Virus record (IMG/VR): IMGVR_UViG_3300007351_000481
Coordinates: 1 to 57,741 of that record
Length of the DNA stretch: 57,741 nt
Source of the DNA: a virus
Direction: 5' to 3' (one strand)
Shown here one piece after another: positions 16,737 through 25,995 of the stretch (position 1 is the first letter of the stretch; every line of letters begins with the position of its first letter). A program made the position numbers and the translations under genes. The notes beneath the pieces were generated by a model. It had not been told where the DNA came from and did no database searches. It saw only the letters and a list, made by a program, of their open reading frames with translations.

Positions 16737-17823
16737 GCGCCCCACGCTCCAGGAAATCGTTGACCGCATCGCCGCCGACTTCCAGGCCCGCATTGACGGC
16801 GCCGAATCGCTGCTCCGGCGGGCCGTGCTCAAGGTCATGGCCAGGGTCTACGGCGGGGCCGTGCATCTGCTTTATGGCTTCCTGGATTTCATGGCCGATC
16901 AGCTTTTCGCCTCCTCGGCCGAGGTTGATTACCTGGAAACCATCGGCGGCGAGTACGGCCTGGCCCGGACCGCCGCGACCAAGGCTTCCGGCACGGGTAC
17001 GGCTACGGGCACGGCCGGCCTAGTCATCCCGGCCGACTCCGAACTCGAATCCGTGGCCGGCGTCCGTTACGCCACGGACCAGGACAACACCCTCGGCGGG
17101 GGCGGCAGCGTCACCGTGTCTTTCACCGCCGTGGACGCCGGCGCCGCCGGCAACGACGATCCGGGCATCAGCCTGACCTTTATCTCGCCCATTGCCGGCG
17201 TAGACACCACTGTCACCGTCGGTGCGGACGGCATTACCGGCGGCGCCGACGAGGAAGATGACGACAGTTACCGCGAGCGCGTCCTTTTCCGCAAACGTCA
17301 ACCGCCCCACGGCGGCTGCGAATACGACTACGAGGCCTGGGCACTCGAGGTAGGCGGCGTGACCCGGGTCTGGACCTTTCCCGAATACATGGGCGTGGGC
17401 ACCATTGGCGTGGCCTTCATGCGCGACAACGACCTTGACCCATTCCCCAACGCCGCCCAGCGGGAAATCGTCCGGGCTTATCTTGTTTCCCACACCGATC
17501 AGGAAACCGGCGAAACCGTGGGCATCCCGGTCACGGCTGAACCGGGCCTGTTTATGATCGCCCTGACGCCCCTGGCCGTGAATTTTTCAATCAACATCGC
17601 TCCCAACACCGCGGCCGTGCGGGCCGCCGTCGAACAGCAGTTGGCCGACCTGATCGCCACCGAGGGCGGCCCCGGCCAGACGCTTTATCTTTCCCGGATC
17701 AGCGAGGCTGTTTCGCAAGCCGGCGGTGAGGAACATCACACCCTGGTCGGCCCGGCGGCCAACGTGACCGCGGCCGTGGACGAAATCCACGTCTTGGGCG
17801 CGAACACCTTTGGAGACGATTGA
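16726..17823 (+). CDS. baseplate J-like protein (Mu gp47)
   Basis: 365 residues from ATG 16726, overlapping gp46 by 11 bases. It begins FERPTLQEIVDRIAADF as baseplate J proteins do, with QLFASSAEVDYLE and the ADEEDDDSYRERVLFRKRQP segment typical of the family. It links wedges to the tail fibres. Confidence 0.9.
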   Translation: MAFERPTLQEIVDRIAADFQARIDGAESLLRRAVLKVMARVYGGAVHLLYGFLDFMADQLFASSAEVDYLETIGGEYGLARTAATKASGTGTATGTAGLVIPADSELESVAGVRYATDQDNTLGGGGSVTVSFTAVDAGAAGNDDPGISLTFISPIAGVDTTVTVGADGITGGADEEDDDSYRERVLFRKRQPPHGGCEYDYEAWALEVGGVTRVWTFPEYMGVGTIGVAFMRDNDLDPFPNAAQREIVRAYLVSHTDQETGETVGIPVTAEPGLFMIALTPLAVNFSINIAPNTAAVRAAVEQQLADLIATEGGPGQTLYLSRISEAVSQAGGEEHHTLVGPAANVTAAVDEIHVLGANTFGDD

Positions 17824-17826
17824 TTA

Positions 17827-18591
17827 ATGGTCCGGACCGTCGCCGACTACCTGAAAATGCTCTGGGCCTTGATGCCGCGCGGCCGGGCCTGGTCCCGCGA
17901 CCAGTCCTCGGTCATGAACCAGGTCCTGCACGCCCTGGCCGAGGAACTGGCCAGGGTGGACTCGCGCGCCGCCGAGCTTTTTTCCGAACGCGACACCCGG
18001 CAAGCCTTCGAGCTGCTGCCCGAGCACGAATACGATTTGGGCCTGCCTGACGAGTGCTCCGGTGAAGCTGAAACCATCACCGAACGCCGCCGGCGGGCTC
18101 ACGCCAAGCTCATCGCCCTGGGCGGCCTGCACAAGCAGTACTACATCGATTTGGCCTCGGCCCTGGGCTACACCATCGCCATCGAGGAATTCACGCCGTT
18201 CTGGTCCGGCGTCGGCCTCAGCGGCGACCCGGCCGGCGACCAGTGGGTCATCTTCTGCTGGAAGGTCAAGGTCTATTATCTCAGCGGCCAGATCATCTGG
18301 CTCCAGTCCGGCGCCGGCGAATCCGGCGACCCGATTTGCTACGTTCCGGCCGCGGACAGCCTGGTCTGCGTGCTCCAAAAATACAAACCGGCCCACACCC
18401 GCATTTTGTGGGAATACGTCGGCCCGGCCCTTGATCGTTCATTCAGCCGGGCCTTTGACGCCATCCCGGCCGACGAAGAATGGTGGCTGGACGGGGCCTT
18501 TGACCGGGCCTTTGCCACGGCCTTTGACGTTTACTTTGGAGGCGCCTTTACCCGGGACGCCTTCGACGACGCCTTTAACCATCCCGGTTAA
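17827..18591 (+). CDS. DUF2313 baseplate protein (Mu gp48-like) with repeat C-terminus
   Basis: 254 residues. Its start, DYLKMLWALMPRGRAWSRD, is the DUF2313/YmfQ signature, and LLPEHEYDLGLPDECS and ERRRRAHAKL fit the family. The last ~60 residues repeat short units such as FDRAFATAFDVYFGGAFTRDAF, probably a fibre-attachment or trimerisation extension not found in Mu gp48. Confidence 0.85.
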   Translation: MVRTVADYLKMLWALMPRGRAWSRDQSSVMNQVLHALAEELARVDSRAAELFSERDTRQAFELLPEHEYDLGLPDECSGEAETITERRRRAHAKLIALGGLHKQYYIDLASALGYTIAIEEFTPFWSGVGLSGDPAGDQWVIFCWKVKVYYLSGQIIWLQSGAGESGDPICYVPAADSLVCVLQKYKPAHTRILWEYVGPALDRSFSRAFDAIPADEEWWLDGAFDRAFATAFDVYFGGAFTRDAFDDAFNHPG

Positions 18592-18609
18592 TGAAAGGAG
18601 GCAAGCATA

Positions 18610-19170
18610 ATGGCTGACACCCAAAGAACCAGGGCCGCTATTCTGGCCCTGTTCGCCGACAACACCACCGGCCAGATCAGCGCCCAGGACCTGCGCGACT
18701 TTGTCGTCACGGTCATGGAGTCCGAATTCGCCAACCCCGGTGACTTCTGGAAACAGCCGGACAAGGCTAACCTAGCCACCGGCGACACGGCCAAGGGCTG
18801 GATTGACTACTCGTGCCTGATCGACTCCGGCTGCTCCTTCGGCAACGCCCTGGCCCTGACCCCGTCCAACACCTGGCGGCCGGCCAACGCCTCGCAAAGC
18901 GTCTGCCAGCCGTGCCTGGGCCTGGCCCTGGGCTCCTACGCCAGCGGAGAATCTCAAGCCCAGGTCCTAAGGCGAGGCCTGATCTACCACAGCGCCTTCT
19001 CGGCCTCGTTCGCCGGCAAAATCGGCCGCCCGGTCTACCTGGCCAGCGCCAACTCGGTCGGTTCGATCACGGCCAGCGTGCCGACCAATTCCGTTGTGCT
19101 CGGCGTGATCGCGGACGATACCAAGGGTAAATGGTTTTTCGACCCGGAATGGTCGGTTAGGGGTTCGTGA
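18610..19170 (+). CDS. tail fibre-region virion protein
   Basis: 186 residues. The N-terminal ~35 residues (TRAAILALFADNTTGQISAQ) form a helix common at the start of phage tail fibre and appendage proteins. The rest is beta-rich, with VYLASANSVGSITAS near the end. An AAAGGAGG site lies upstream. Located after the baseplate, so probably part of the adsorption apparatus. Confidence 0.55.
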   Translation: MADTQRTRAAILALFADNTTGQISAQDLRDFVVTVMESEFANPGDFWKQPDKANLATGDTAKGWIDYSCLIDSGCSFGNALALTPSNTWRPANASQSVCQPCLGLALGSYASGESQAQVLRRGLIYHSAFSASFAGKIGRPVYLASANSVGSITASVPTNSVVLGVIADDTKGKWFFDPEWSVRGS

Positions 19171-19185
19171 CCCGGGAGGTGAAGC

Positions 19186-19824
19186 ATGCACCGCACTGAA
19201 GGCGCCAATTTCGCGGCCGGCAACCTGTTTTCCGACGGGCCGCCTGGCACCACCGTCGAAGAGGATTGGCTTAACGCCGTCCAGGAGGAATTGGCCTACG
19301 TCATCGAACAGGCCGGCCTGACCCTGAAGACCGCCGCCACCGAGTCCCGCACGCAGCTCAACAGCGCCTTGAGAGCCCTGTTTATACAGGGGACGCGAGG
19401 GGCTTTGGTCTACCGGACGGCGTCTCAGTTGCTGTCGGACGCCGTCAATACGGCCTTGATCTGGTCCGTGGCTTCTTATGACACGGACACGTGCTGGGCC
19501 GTCGCCAATCCGACGCGGTTGACTGTCCCCTCGGGGGTGACCAGGGTCCAACTGTTTGGGAACGTTCAGTTCAACCAGAACGCCACGAATTTTCGCTTCA
19601 TTGGGTTTTACAAAGGAGGGGCAGCCGGTTACGGGTTCTCGGGTCTCCAGGTCCAAGCAGCCAACGGGGTTGGTACGTACCCTACCGTCTTGAGTGTTGT
19701 GTCTTCTCCACTAACGGTCGCCGCTGGAGAATATTTTGAGCTGTACGCACAGCAGAACAGCACGGGCAATCTCGGCGTTGCCGCTACGACCGGGACCTGG
19801 TTCGCCATGCGTATCTTGCAGTGA
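19186..19824 (+). CDS. tail fibre protein with C-terminal jelly-roll-like domain
   Basis: 212 residues. The first ~80 residues (GPPGTTVEEDWLNAVQEELA) are a fibre-attachment segment widespread in phage fibres. Residues ~85-212 resemble a C1q/TNF-type jelly roll: TRLTVPSGVTRVQLFGNVQF, then NFRFIGFYKGG, then a final TGTWFAMRILQ strand. This is the best candidate for the receptor-binding part of the virion. GC is lower toward its end, as often seen for host-range genes. Confidence 0.7.
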   Translation: MHRTEGANFAAGNLFSDGPPGTTVEEDWLNAVQEELAYVIEQAGLTLKTAATESRTQLNSALRALFIQGTRGALVYRTASQLLSDAVNTALIWSVASYDTDTCWAVANPTRLTVPSGVTRVQLFGNVQFNQNATNFRFIGFYKGGAAGYGFSGLQVQAANGVGTYPTVLSVVSSPLTVAAGEYFELYAQQNSTGNLGVAATTGTWFAMRILQ

Positions 19825-19836
19825 GGGGGTGATTTC

Positions 19837-20199
19837 GTGACTGCTTCGATCAATGTCGCCGGTCGGTCTTACGATACCGGCTACTTGGCGCACCGGTGCG
19901 GGGCCGAGCCTGGTCATCCTGAAACCAGGATCGCCGACGGTGTTTTGTATATCGGGGGCGTTACCCAGGACGTTCTCGATCAAGTCTGGGCGTCTTATGA
20001 TCCGGAGGCGGCCGTTACCTGGCGTGAGCAAGAAAAGGCCAAGCTCGATCTGGCCGCTTCGGATACCGGAACGGTCCGCGTCGTTGAAGACCTGGTGGAC
20101 GCTCTGGTGGCTAAGGGCGTCATTTCCCTGGACGACCTGCCGGCCGTGGCCGCGGCTAAACTGTCCACCCGGAAGGCTTTGAGGGATCGGTTGGTGTAG
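19837..20199 (+). CDS. tail fibre-associated protein
   Basis: 120 residues, GTG start with a GGGGG site. The C-terminal half (VRVVEDLVDALVAKGVISLDD) matches a short helix common in proteins encoded after phage tail fibres. A fibre accessory or assembly role is inferred from position. Confidence 0.55.
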   Translation: MTASINVAGRSYDTGYLAHRCGAEPGHPETRIADGVLYIGGVTQDVLDQVWASYDPEAAVTWREQEKAKLDLAASDTGTVRVVEDLVDALVAKGVISLDDLPAVAAAKLSTRKALRDRLV

Positions 20200-20201
20200 T
20201 C

Positions 20202-20447
20202 GTGGAAGCCCTGGTGCTGGGCGTCTTGAAGTATTTCGGGCCGCAGGTCTTCGTCGGCTTCGTGATCTACATCTTGCTGGCCGGGCGGATCAATGTGGTG
20301 AGAGACGCCGTGGAAGAAATCAAGGCCGCCATCCCTGAATGCAAAAAGGAACGCCGGGAAACCGAGGCCTGCCTGCATGACCGGGTGACCGAAGTCTCGG
20401 ACCGGGTGGCCCGTATCGAGGGGTGGAAAAATGGCCGGGCCGTCTAG
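20202..20447 (+). CDS. membrane-anchored coiled-coil protein, possible spanin or holin-type lysis protein
   Basis: 81 residues, GTG start. Residues 10-28 form one transmembrane helix and the remainder is a charged coiled coil. This layout fits an inner-membrane spanin or an accessory lysis protein, and it sits just before the endolysin. No signature distinguishes the options. Confidence 0.5.
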   Translation: MEALVLGVLKYFGPQVFVGFVIYILLAGRINVVRDAVEEIKAAIPECKKERRETEACLHDRVTEVSDRVARIEGWKNGRAV

Positions 20448-20502
20448 CATGATTCATCTCTTTCACCGGCCCGGTTGAAGCAAGTGCTCCGGGGTCCTGG
20501 AT

Positions 20503-20712
20503 TTGGGCCTCAAGCTGCGGCAGGCCGGCCAACTGACCTTCGAGCACGACCTATCCACGCCTGAGGGCCTGGCTGAAGCCGCCTATTACCAGGTTTTGGA
20601 CAGGCCGCTGCCCGTGGTCGTGGTTGACCTGTACGGCCGGCTGGACGACGGTTGCCTGTGGTCGGGCGAGTTGCCCGAGATCGGAGAAATACTGTTTCAA
20701 TCCTCGCCATAA
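20503..20712 (+). CDS. small hypothetical protein
   Basis: 69 residues from a TTG start; the start is uncertain and the ribosome site is weak. It has no recognisable domain. Its last residues (FQSSP) and stop codon are supplied by CRISPR-like unit 2, so the coding end may be foreign. It may be a gene remnant. Confidence 0.35.
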   Translation: MGLKLRQAGQLTFEHDLSTPEGLAEAAYYQVLDRPLPVVVVDLYGRLDDGCLWSGELPEIGEILFQSSP

Positions 20713-20721
20713 AAAGGCGAC
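20694..20721 (-). repeat. CRISPR-repeat-like unit 2
   Basis: GTTTCAATCC at the left, TCGCC-ATAAAAA-GGCGA hairpin and GGCGAC at the right, 28 bases. The stop codon TAA of the preceding reading frame lies in the loop. The downstream bases (AGAAAGGAATATAACACA) resemble those after units 4 and 6, so conservation extends past the repeat. The endolysin ATG follows 17 bases later. Confidence 0.7.
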
Positions 20722-20738
20722 AGAAAGGAATATAACAC

Positions 20739-21227
20739 ATGGACGAACGTCTAAAGAACCTTTGGCCGTTAATCCAGGCCGCGGCCGCCAAGTACGACCT
20801 TGATCCTTTCCTTGTCGGGGCCATGGTCCTGACCGAGTCGGGCGGCGATCCCTGGGCCGCCCGCTATGAGCCGGCCTGGAGGGGGATAGTTCAGACCAAG
20901 GGCCTGAAACCGTCCACCTGCTCGGACGAGACCGAACAGCGCCTGCAAATGACCAGCTTCGGTCTCATGCAAGTCATGGGCGCCGTGGCCCGCGAGCATA
21001 AATTTCAGGGCTGGCTGACCCGCGTCTGTGATCCTGAAGCAGGCCTGGACCTCGGTTGCCGCCACCTGCGCCAAAAAATCGACCGCTTCGGCTCCATCGA
21101 CGCCGGCATCGCCGCCTACAACCAGGGCAACGACCGCCGCGGTCCGGACGGGCGCTTCGCCAATCAGCCTTACGTGGATAAAGTCAAGGGGCGCATGCAG
21201 GCCCTGAAAAGCGAGGTGCAAGGATGA
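20739..21227 (+). CDS. endolysin, lytic transglycosylase (SLT-like)
   Basis: 162 residues. A lysozyme-like fold is indicated by YDLDPFLVGAMVLTESGGDP with the catalytic Glu in TESGG, then SFGLMQVMG, then DAGIAAYNQG. These are the three conserved blocks of soluble transglycosylases. There is no signal peptide, so release needs the holin encoded next. Some of the loop between blocks one and two is longer than usual. Confidence 0.85.
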   Translation: MDERLKNLWPLIQAAAAKYDLDPFLVGAMVLTESGGDPWAARYEPAWRGIVQTKGLKPSTCSDETEQRLQMTSFGLMQVMGAVAREHKFQGWLTRVCDPEAGLDLGCRHLRQKIDRFGSIDAGIAAYNQGNDRRGPDGRFANQPYVDKVKGRMQALKSEVQG

Positions 21228-21736
21228 GCAACGGAGGCTCTTTACTGACAAACGTGGCTTCAGCGGCGGCCGGCGTCGCTACCGGCGGAGTGTCAACGCT
21301 GTTGACGACGGCCCTGGACTTCGCCAAGGGCATCGTCGATCATTACTTCCCGCCGCAGATGACCGATGCGGATAAGGCCGCGGCGACCATGGAGATTCAA
21401 AAGATGACCATGGCCCGCGATGCCGTTCTGACCGAGGCCAGCAAATCGATTATCGTGGCGGAGATGGCCCAGGGCGACAATTACACGAAACGGGCCCGGC
21501 CGACTTTGATCTATGGAGGCCTCTTCTTCATTTTTCTCAACTATGTGCTCCTCCCCGCCTTCGCCTTTTTCACCAGCAAGGCTTTCCCCAAGTTGGAGCT
21601 CCCGACCGAATTTTGGTGGGCCTGGACCGGAGCGTGCGGCGCCTGGATAGTCGGTCGCACCTATGAGCGAGCCGTGGCCACGAACAGAGTCTCTCAACTC
21701 TTGACCGGGACCAAGAGCCTCACGTGGGAGCAGTAG
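21224..21736 (+). CDS. holin, 3TM type
   Basis: 170 residues in an ATGA overlap with the endolysin. The middle part (YTKRARPTLIYGGLFFIFLN) is the hallmark of 3TM holins found in phages and gene transfer agents, followed by two hydrophobic helices at ~95-115 and ~130-145. It would release the endolysin to the periplasm. Confidence 0.85.
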   Translation: MSNGGSLLTNVASAAAGVATGGVSTLLTTALDFAKGIVDHYFPPQMTDADKAAATMEIQKMTMARDAVLTEASKSIIVAEMAQGDNYTKRARPTLIYGGLFFIFLNYVLLPAFAFFTSKAFPKLELPTEFWWAWTGACGAWIVGRTYERAVATNRVSQLLTGTKSLTWEQ

Positions 21737-21960
21737 GGTTAAATGGGCAATCCGGAAGCTGTTATAAATTAATTTTTCAATATTTATAATTTGTTAGCCC
21801 CATAAGACCGTCAAGGTCTCGTCCCGTATCTCCTGCCGTATCTGCTATTGGTAGGCTTGTTTAGCCTCCGCGTCTTTCCCGCTCAGCCACCGCTACCAGG
21901 CCGTGTTTGAATGTAAACGCTAAAATTTCGGCTTGACATCGGATATTTCCGTGAATTATC
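21737..21960. other. intergenic region after the lysis genes
   Basis: No gene seen. It holds an AT-rich inverted repeat (TTATAAAT at 21762 with ATTTATAA ending 21789), a small AGACC/GGTCT hairpin at 21805-21819, and near its end TTGACA at about 21933, a possible -35 box for the next gene with only a weak -10 17 bases on. This is where base composition changes from GC-rich late genes to the AT-richer accessory genes. Confidence 0.5.
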
Positions 21961-22638
21961 GTGGCCTTTAGAGATGCGATGCGGAAGCGAACTCCCACTG
22001 AAATTGAGACAACCGTACTGTTAAAGGCGCGCAGGCGCTGTTGCGTATGCTTCGGGCTTAAGCGGGACTACTCAATGAAACACGGGCAAATAGTTCACAT
22101 AGATGGGCGACATGACAATAATAGCGTGGACAATCTCGCTTTTATGTGTTTAGAGCACCACGACCAGTACGATAGTCGCACAAGTCAAAGCAAAGGACTC
22201 ACTACCAACGAGGTACGCCACTTCCGCAAGGAATTATATGAGGTAATTGATTTGAACTGGAAACAACCCATCATTATAGGTGATGCTCAGACCCCTCTGG
22301 ATAAATCGACCGACGATTTTTCGGAATACTATGAGCGTGAGGGGGAATTCGAAAGCGCTGAACTACAGGTTCAGCGCCTCCCGAATGGAAACGTTAAGGT
22401 GACAGGCTTGGCACTATGGGGTAAGACTCTCCCGCGCGGACCGAATATAGGGGAGCTCGATTTCGAGGCGGAGATTAAGGGTAATAGGGTTACCTTCTCG
22501 GACGGGAGCCTTGGGGACGAAGAGTATAGGCTGGAATTACTCTTTAAGAAGGACCGCCTCATTGCCACCGAGAAATTAGTTGGCGGATACTTCGGCATGA
22601 ATGTATCCTTTGGTGGCGAGTACACCCGCATCAAATAA
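21961..22638 (+). CDS. HNH endonuclease-domain protein
   Basis: 225 residues; the start may instead be ATG at 21976. The HNH core is visible at residues ~28-75: CCVCFG for metal binding, IVHIDGRHDNNSVDNLA, then CLEHHDQYDS. The second half (~125-225) is a beta-rich domain of unknown role. Single HNH proteins with an extra domain occur as defence or phage-exclusion genes in prophages. GC is lower than the neighbours, so recent gain is likely. Defence function is inferred. Confidence 0.75.
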   Translation: MAFRDAMRKRTPTEIETTVLLKARRRCCVCFGLKRDYSMKHGQIVHIDGRHDNNSVDNLAFMCLEHHDQYDSRTSQSKGLTTNEVRHFRKELYEVIDLNWKQPIIIGDAQTPLDKSTDDFSEYYEREGEFESAELQVQRLPNGNVKVTGLALWGKTLPRGPNIGELDFEAEIKGNRVTFSDGSLGDEEYRLELLFKKDRLIATEKLVGGYFGMNVSFGGEYTRIK

Positions 22639-22650
22639 GGCAGGCAAACA

Positions 22651-23223
22651 ATGATGATAGTTCGCCAAACGAGGATATTTGCACCGCATGAAGGCTTGTT
22701 TGCGCATAGTCTTTGGGCGGAAACTGTTATCGGGCTTATTATCAAACCGGTCGTGATCGATTTTAGGACCAAATTGGAATGGTTTTGGTTTACGCGATAT
22801 TTCCAGGGGTCGAATGGAGATATAGACGATTGTGTTTTCTTTAACATACCAGCAAAATTCATATGCCCTTCGACTAGGTGTCATAAAAGCATCCGCTTTC
22901 GATACGCGATTGACGATAATACCCGTGAAGGCTTTGAGGGTAATTGTAGGGAGTTGATCAGTAAGGCCGGCTGTGCCATATCCGACTTCCGTGACTATCC
23001 AATTTTAGCTGATTTAGGTGGAAATAGGCATATTGAGGAGCCAAGGTCGCAAGAGCGTCGAGAGAGACGATCCCTTCTAGTTGTCAAGAACTATCATTCA
23101 ATCGCAGAGCTAATTCTCGACGCCCTAATCGGTCCTGACAATCAAGGGCGTTTTTCAATTGAAAAAACACCATTTTACACCTTTCGTCACATTTTATGTA
23201 ATGCGGTCGGAATTCAGGATTGA
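22651..23223 (+). CDS. unknown low-GC accessory protein
   Basis: 190 residues, 12 bases after the HNH gene and of similar low GC. It contains several Cys residues (KFICPSTRCHKSIRFRYA) and no domain I recognise. Proximity suggests co-transcription with the HNH gene and perhaps a paired function. The ribosome site is weak and the start is uncertain. Confidence 0.5.
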   Translation: MMIVRQTRIFAPHEGLFAHSLWAETVIGLIIKPVVIDFRTKLEWFWFTRYFQGSNGDIDDCVFFNIPAKFICPSTRCHKSIRFRYAIDDNTREGFEGNCRELISKAGCAISDFRDYPILADLGGNRHIEEPRSQERRERRSLLVVKNYHSIAELILDALIGPDNQGRFSIEKTPFYTFRHILCNAVGIQD

Positions 23224-23246
23224 GTTCCAAATTCCGGGACCCATTA

Positions 23247-25994
23247 CTAACTTACTGCCTTTAAATTCACAGTCGGCTTAATCGCCCTCGCCTTTCTCAT
23301 GGCCGCGCCCGCGTCATTTTCCCTCCCCACCTTTTTTAACCAGTCCCCGTAAGCGGCCCAGGCTTGGTAATCTGCCGGGTTGGCGGCCAGGTAGATTACG
23401 TAGGCCTTCAGCCCTTCCTCGATCCGGCCCAGGCCGGCTTTGAGGTCGCCTAGGCGCGGCAGGAAATGATCGTACTGGTCGGTCTTCGCCATAGCCGCGC
23501 CGATCTCGGTCAAGCCGCCCTCGACGTCGCCGGTTTTGAGCAGCACCAGGCCCAGTTCATAGCGGAAGGCGTGCGCCTCCGGATTTACCTCAACCAGCCG
23601 CCTGTATTCAACCGCTGACTCCTCGTTGCGCTCGACGTATTGCAGGGCCGTAGCTAGACCCCAGCGGGCCTCAATCCGCTCGGGATACAGGCCGACCGCC
23701 TCCTGGAGTTTTTTCAGGGCCGCCGCGAAATCCTTTTCGTCCCGTCCCAATCGTTGCGCCTCCTCGATTAGTTCGTTGTACCGAATCTTTTTGATCGTCT
23801 CGGGCGATTCTTCTTTTTCTCGGCGCAGGGCCTCGTCAATGGCCCGGTCCCGGGCCTCGGTCGCCTTGGCCAGAACCTCGGCCGCCCTCTGGTCCTCCGG
23901 ATTTTCCCTCAAGGCCCGTTGAGCGTCCAAAAGCGGGTGAGCGAAGTTGCCGCGTTCGAGATACTTTTCCGCGTCGGACAGGTCCACCGGCGCTTGATTC
24001 GGCGGCGCCAGGGCTTCCACCCCGCGCGCCCGGTAATCTTTGAGCAGACCCAGCGACGTCTCGTAATCGCCGCGCAGGGTCTCGACCGCGGTCTTGGCCG
24101 CGCTCAAGGCCACCCGGCACCGGGTTGTCCGGGTCAACAGGTCGTCCTGGTTGCGGACGATTTCAGCCGTGGAAAACTTGCCCCTGGTCTTAAAGGCCCT
24201 CGAGGCAATGGCCCGGTTGGCCCCCACCATGGATACGTTGATCAAGGGCATCCTGGCCGCGGCCTGCTGGGCGGCCATGGCGAACTGGTAGTTTTTGTCC
24301 AGCAGCGTTTTCAAGCCGGGCCGTCCGGCTTGCCGCGCCTGTCTTTCCAGCCCCCGGCAGGTGGCCAGGCCCAGCCGGGCGTTTTTCCGGATTTCCTCCA
24401 GGGTCTTCAATTCCCGCTCGAGGACCTCGACGGCCCGCTTCGCCAACTGGTCGCCGTCCGGCGCCGGCGTCAGCAACGGCTCCAGCTGGTCGCGGTCTAT
24501 AGGCCGCTGGCAGTATTTTTCTACGGCCTGCCTCAAGGTCATTTGCTTGGCGCCCCGAATTTTGGCCCCGCCTTCCGTGGCGTTGAAGATCGTGGCCCGG
24601 GTGTTGGCGATCATGGTCTCGAAAACGGTCAAAAACGAAGCCAGCCCGACATTGGTTAACACCGGCTCGCCGAAATAGCCCGGCGTCCTGACCACATGAC
24701 CCATTGAATGTCCGTCGGGATATGCGGTCAGGTGGCTCCGGGGATCATCCACCCGCCACCTGATCTCACCGTCCGGCCGGACCTCGACGCTCCCGGCCGT
24801 GTCGGCCTGGTCAAAATGGCTGCGGTCGGTCAGGGCCAGGTCCTGGCCGATCATGATGATCGGGTCACAGCCCAGGTGCCGGGCCAGGGCCAAGGCCGTG
24901 TGCGCCACTGAGCCGCCTTGTTCCAAAAAACCCTTGCCGGCCAGGAGTCCCGAGACCGAATCTTCCAGGCCGGGCACGGGCGTGGCCACGATGAATTTGG
25001 GGCCGCGATATTCTTTGAGCAGCCGGGTGTAGGTGCGGTTGAGGCAGACCAGGGGGACGTCTCCGTCGGTCAGCCCGTCCAAGTGACTCCAGTTGACCTC
25101 GCCGAAATCCACGGTGCAGATGAAGTCAGGTTTGACGCCGTAGGCCAGGAGCGGCCGCAGGGCCTGGGCCACGGCCACGATCACCGCCCGGCCCTGGACC
25201 TCCCGCAGCACGTGGATGTTTTTAGCCAGGGACGGCCCGGTGCTGACCGTGATGGCCGGCGCGTGAGCGAACAGCCCTTCGAGCTCGGCCACGCCCCGGT
25301 GCCGGATGACGTAGGGCAGGCCCTGCACGTCGTTCTTGGCCAGTTGCAGCCCGGCCCCGACCACCGTACCGGTGTTGCAAGCCATCTGGTTCAAGGCCTC
25401 AGTGGTGTACCTGGTTAATTCTTCGTAAACGCCGCGCTTGGCCTTGGTGTAACCCTCGATGATCAGGTTCCACTGGTTGACCACGTTCAGCGTCTCGGCC
25501 AGACCCAGGTGGTAAGCGATCTCCTCTTTGCCCGGCGCAGAGATCATCAGGGACCAGTCCAGCAAATGCCGGCGGTAATCGTATTGCGCCAGGGCCCGGC
25601 GGATGATCTCGGCCGCGGGCTCGATGACGATGACCCGGTGGCCGCGTTCCATTTTTCGGAGTACGATCCGGACCAGGTAGCCCAGGCCAAACCCCACGGC
25701 AATGGTCGCCGCGTCTTGCGGCGTCGGGTGAGCCTCGGCCTCGGCCTTGGGCTTGATCCACGGGTCTTCCAGGTCGTAGGCCGCCGTCTTGCGGCTGCCG
25801 TCATGGATCAGCAGGTTGGGCGAACCGTTGTTTGACCGGATGGACTCGACCCAGTCCGCGCCTGGCTCGCTTTGAATCCAGGCGGCCAGGTTGGGGTTGA
25901 CCTTGGCCAGGGCGGCCAAATTCCGCGCCAGCATCTTTTGCCCCCGGCGCTCCGGCCCGGAGTTTTTGCTTGCTTTGTTGCGTCCTTTTCTCAT
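23247..25994 (-). CDS. Maf-like glycosyltransferase (DUF115/MptE-like) with C-terminal repeats
   Basis: 915 residues. The centre (about 240-480) is the DUF115/MAF core: VSTGPSLAKNIHVL, VIVAVAQALRPLLAYGVKPDF, FICTVDFGEVNWSH, and IMIGQDLALTD. Maf proteins transfer nonulosonic acids such as pseudaminic or legionaminic acid to flagellin Ser/Thr. The last ~250 residues contain TPR-like helical repeats (ARWGLATALQYVERNEESAV) that may bind the acceptor. It is the final gene of a sugar operon and is placed one base after the GNAT gene stop. Acceptor could be host flagellin or a virion protein; the sequence does not decide. Confidence 0.85.
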   Translation of the reverse strand: MRKGRNKASKNSGPERRGQKMLARNLAALAKVNPNLAAWIQSEPGADWVESIRSNNGSPNLLIHDGSRKTAAYDLEDPWIKPKAEAEAHPTPQDAATIAVGFGLGYLVRIVLRKMERGHRVIVIEPAAEIIRRALAQYDYRRHLLDWSLMISAPGKEEIAYHLGLAETLNVVNQWNLIIEGYTKAKRGVYEELTRYTTEALNQMACNTGTVVGAGLQLAKNDVQGLPYVIRHRGVAELEGLFAHAPAITVSTGPSLAKNIHVLREVQGRAVIVAVAQALRPLLAYGVKPDFICTVDFGEVNWSHLDGLTDGDVPLVCLNRTYTRLLKEYRGPKFIVATPVPGLEDSVSGLLAGKGFLEQGGSVAHTALALARHLGCDPIIMIGQDLALTDRSHFDQADTAGSVEVRPDGEIRWRVDDPRSHLTAYPDGHSMGHVVRTPGYFGEPVLTNVGLASFLTVFETMIANTRATIFNATEGGAKIRGAKQMTLRQAVEKYCQRPIDRDQLEPLLTPAPDGDQLAKRAVEVLERELKTLEEIRKNARLGLATCRGLERQARQAGRPGLKTLLDKNYQFAMAAQQAAARMPLINVSMVGANRAIASRAFKTRGKFSTAEIVRNQDDLLTRTTRCRVALSAAKTAVETLRGDYETSLGLLKDYRARGVEALAPPNQAPVDLSDAEKYLERGNFAHPLLDAQRALRENPEDQRAAEVLAKATEARDRAIDEALRREKEESPETIKKIRYNELIEEAQRLGRDEKDFAAALKKLQEAVGLYPERIEARWGLATALQYVERNEESAVEYRRLVEVNPEAHAFRYELGLVLLKTGDVEGGLTEIGAAMAKTDQYDHFLPRLGDLKAGLGRIEEGLKAYVIYLAANPADYQAWAAYGDWLKKVGRENDAGAAMRKARAIKPTVNLKAVS

Positions 25995-25995
25995 T

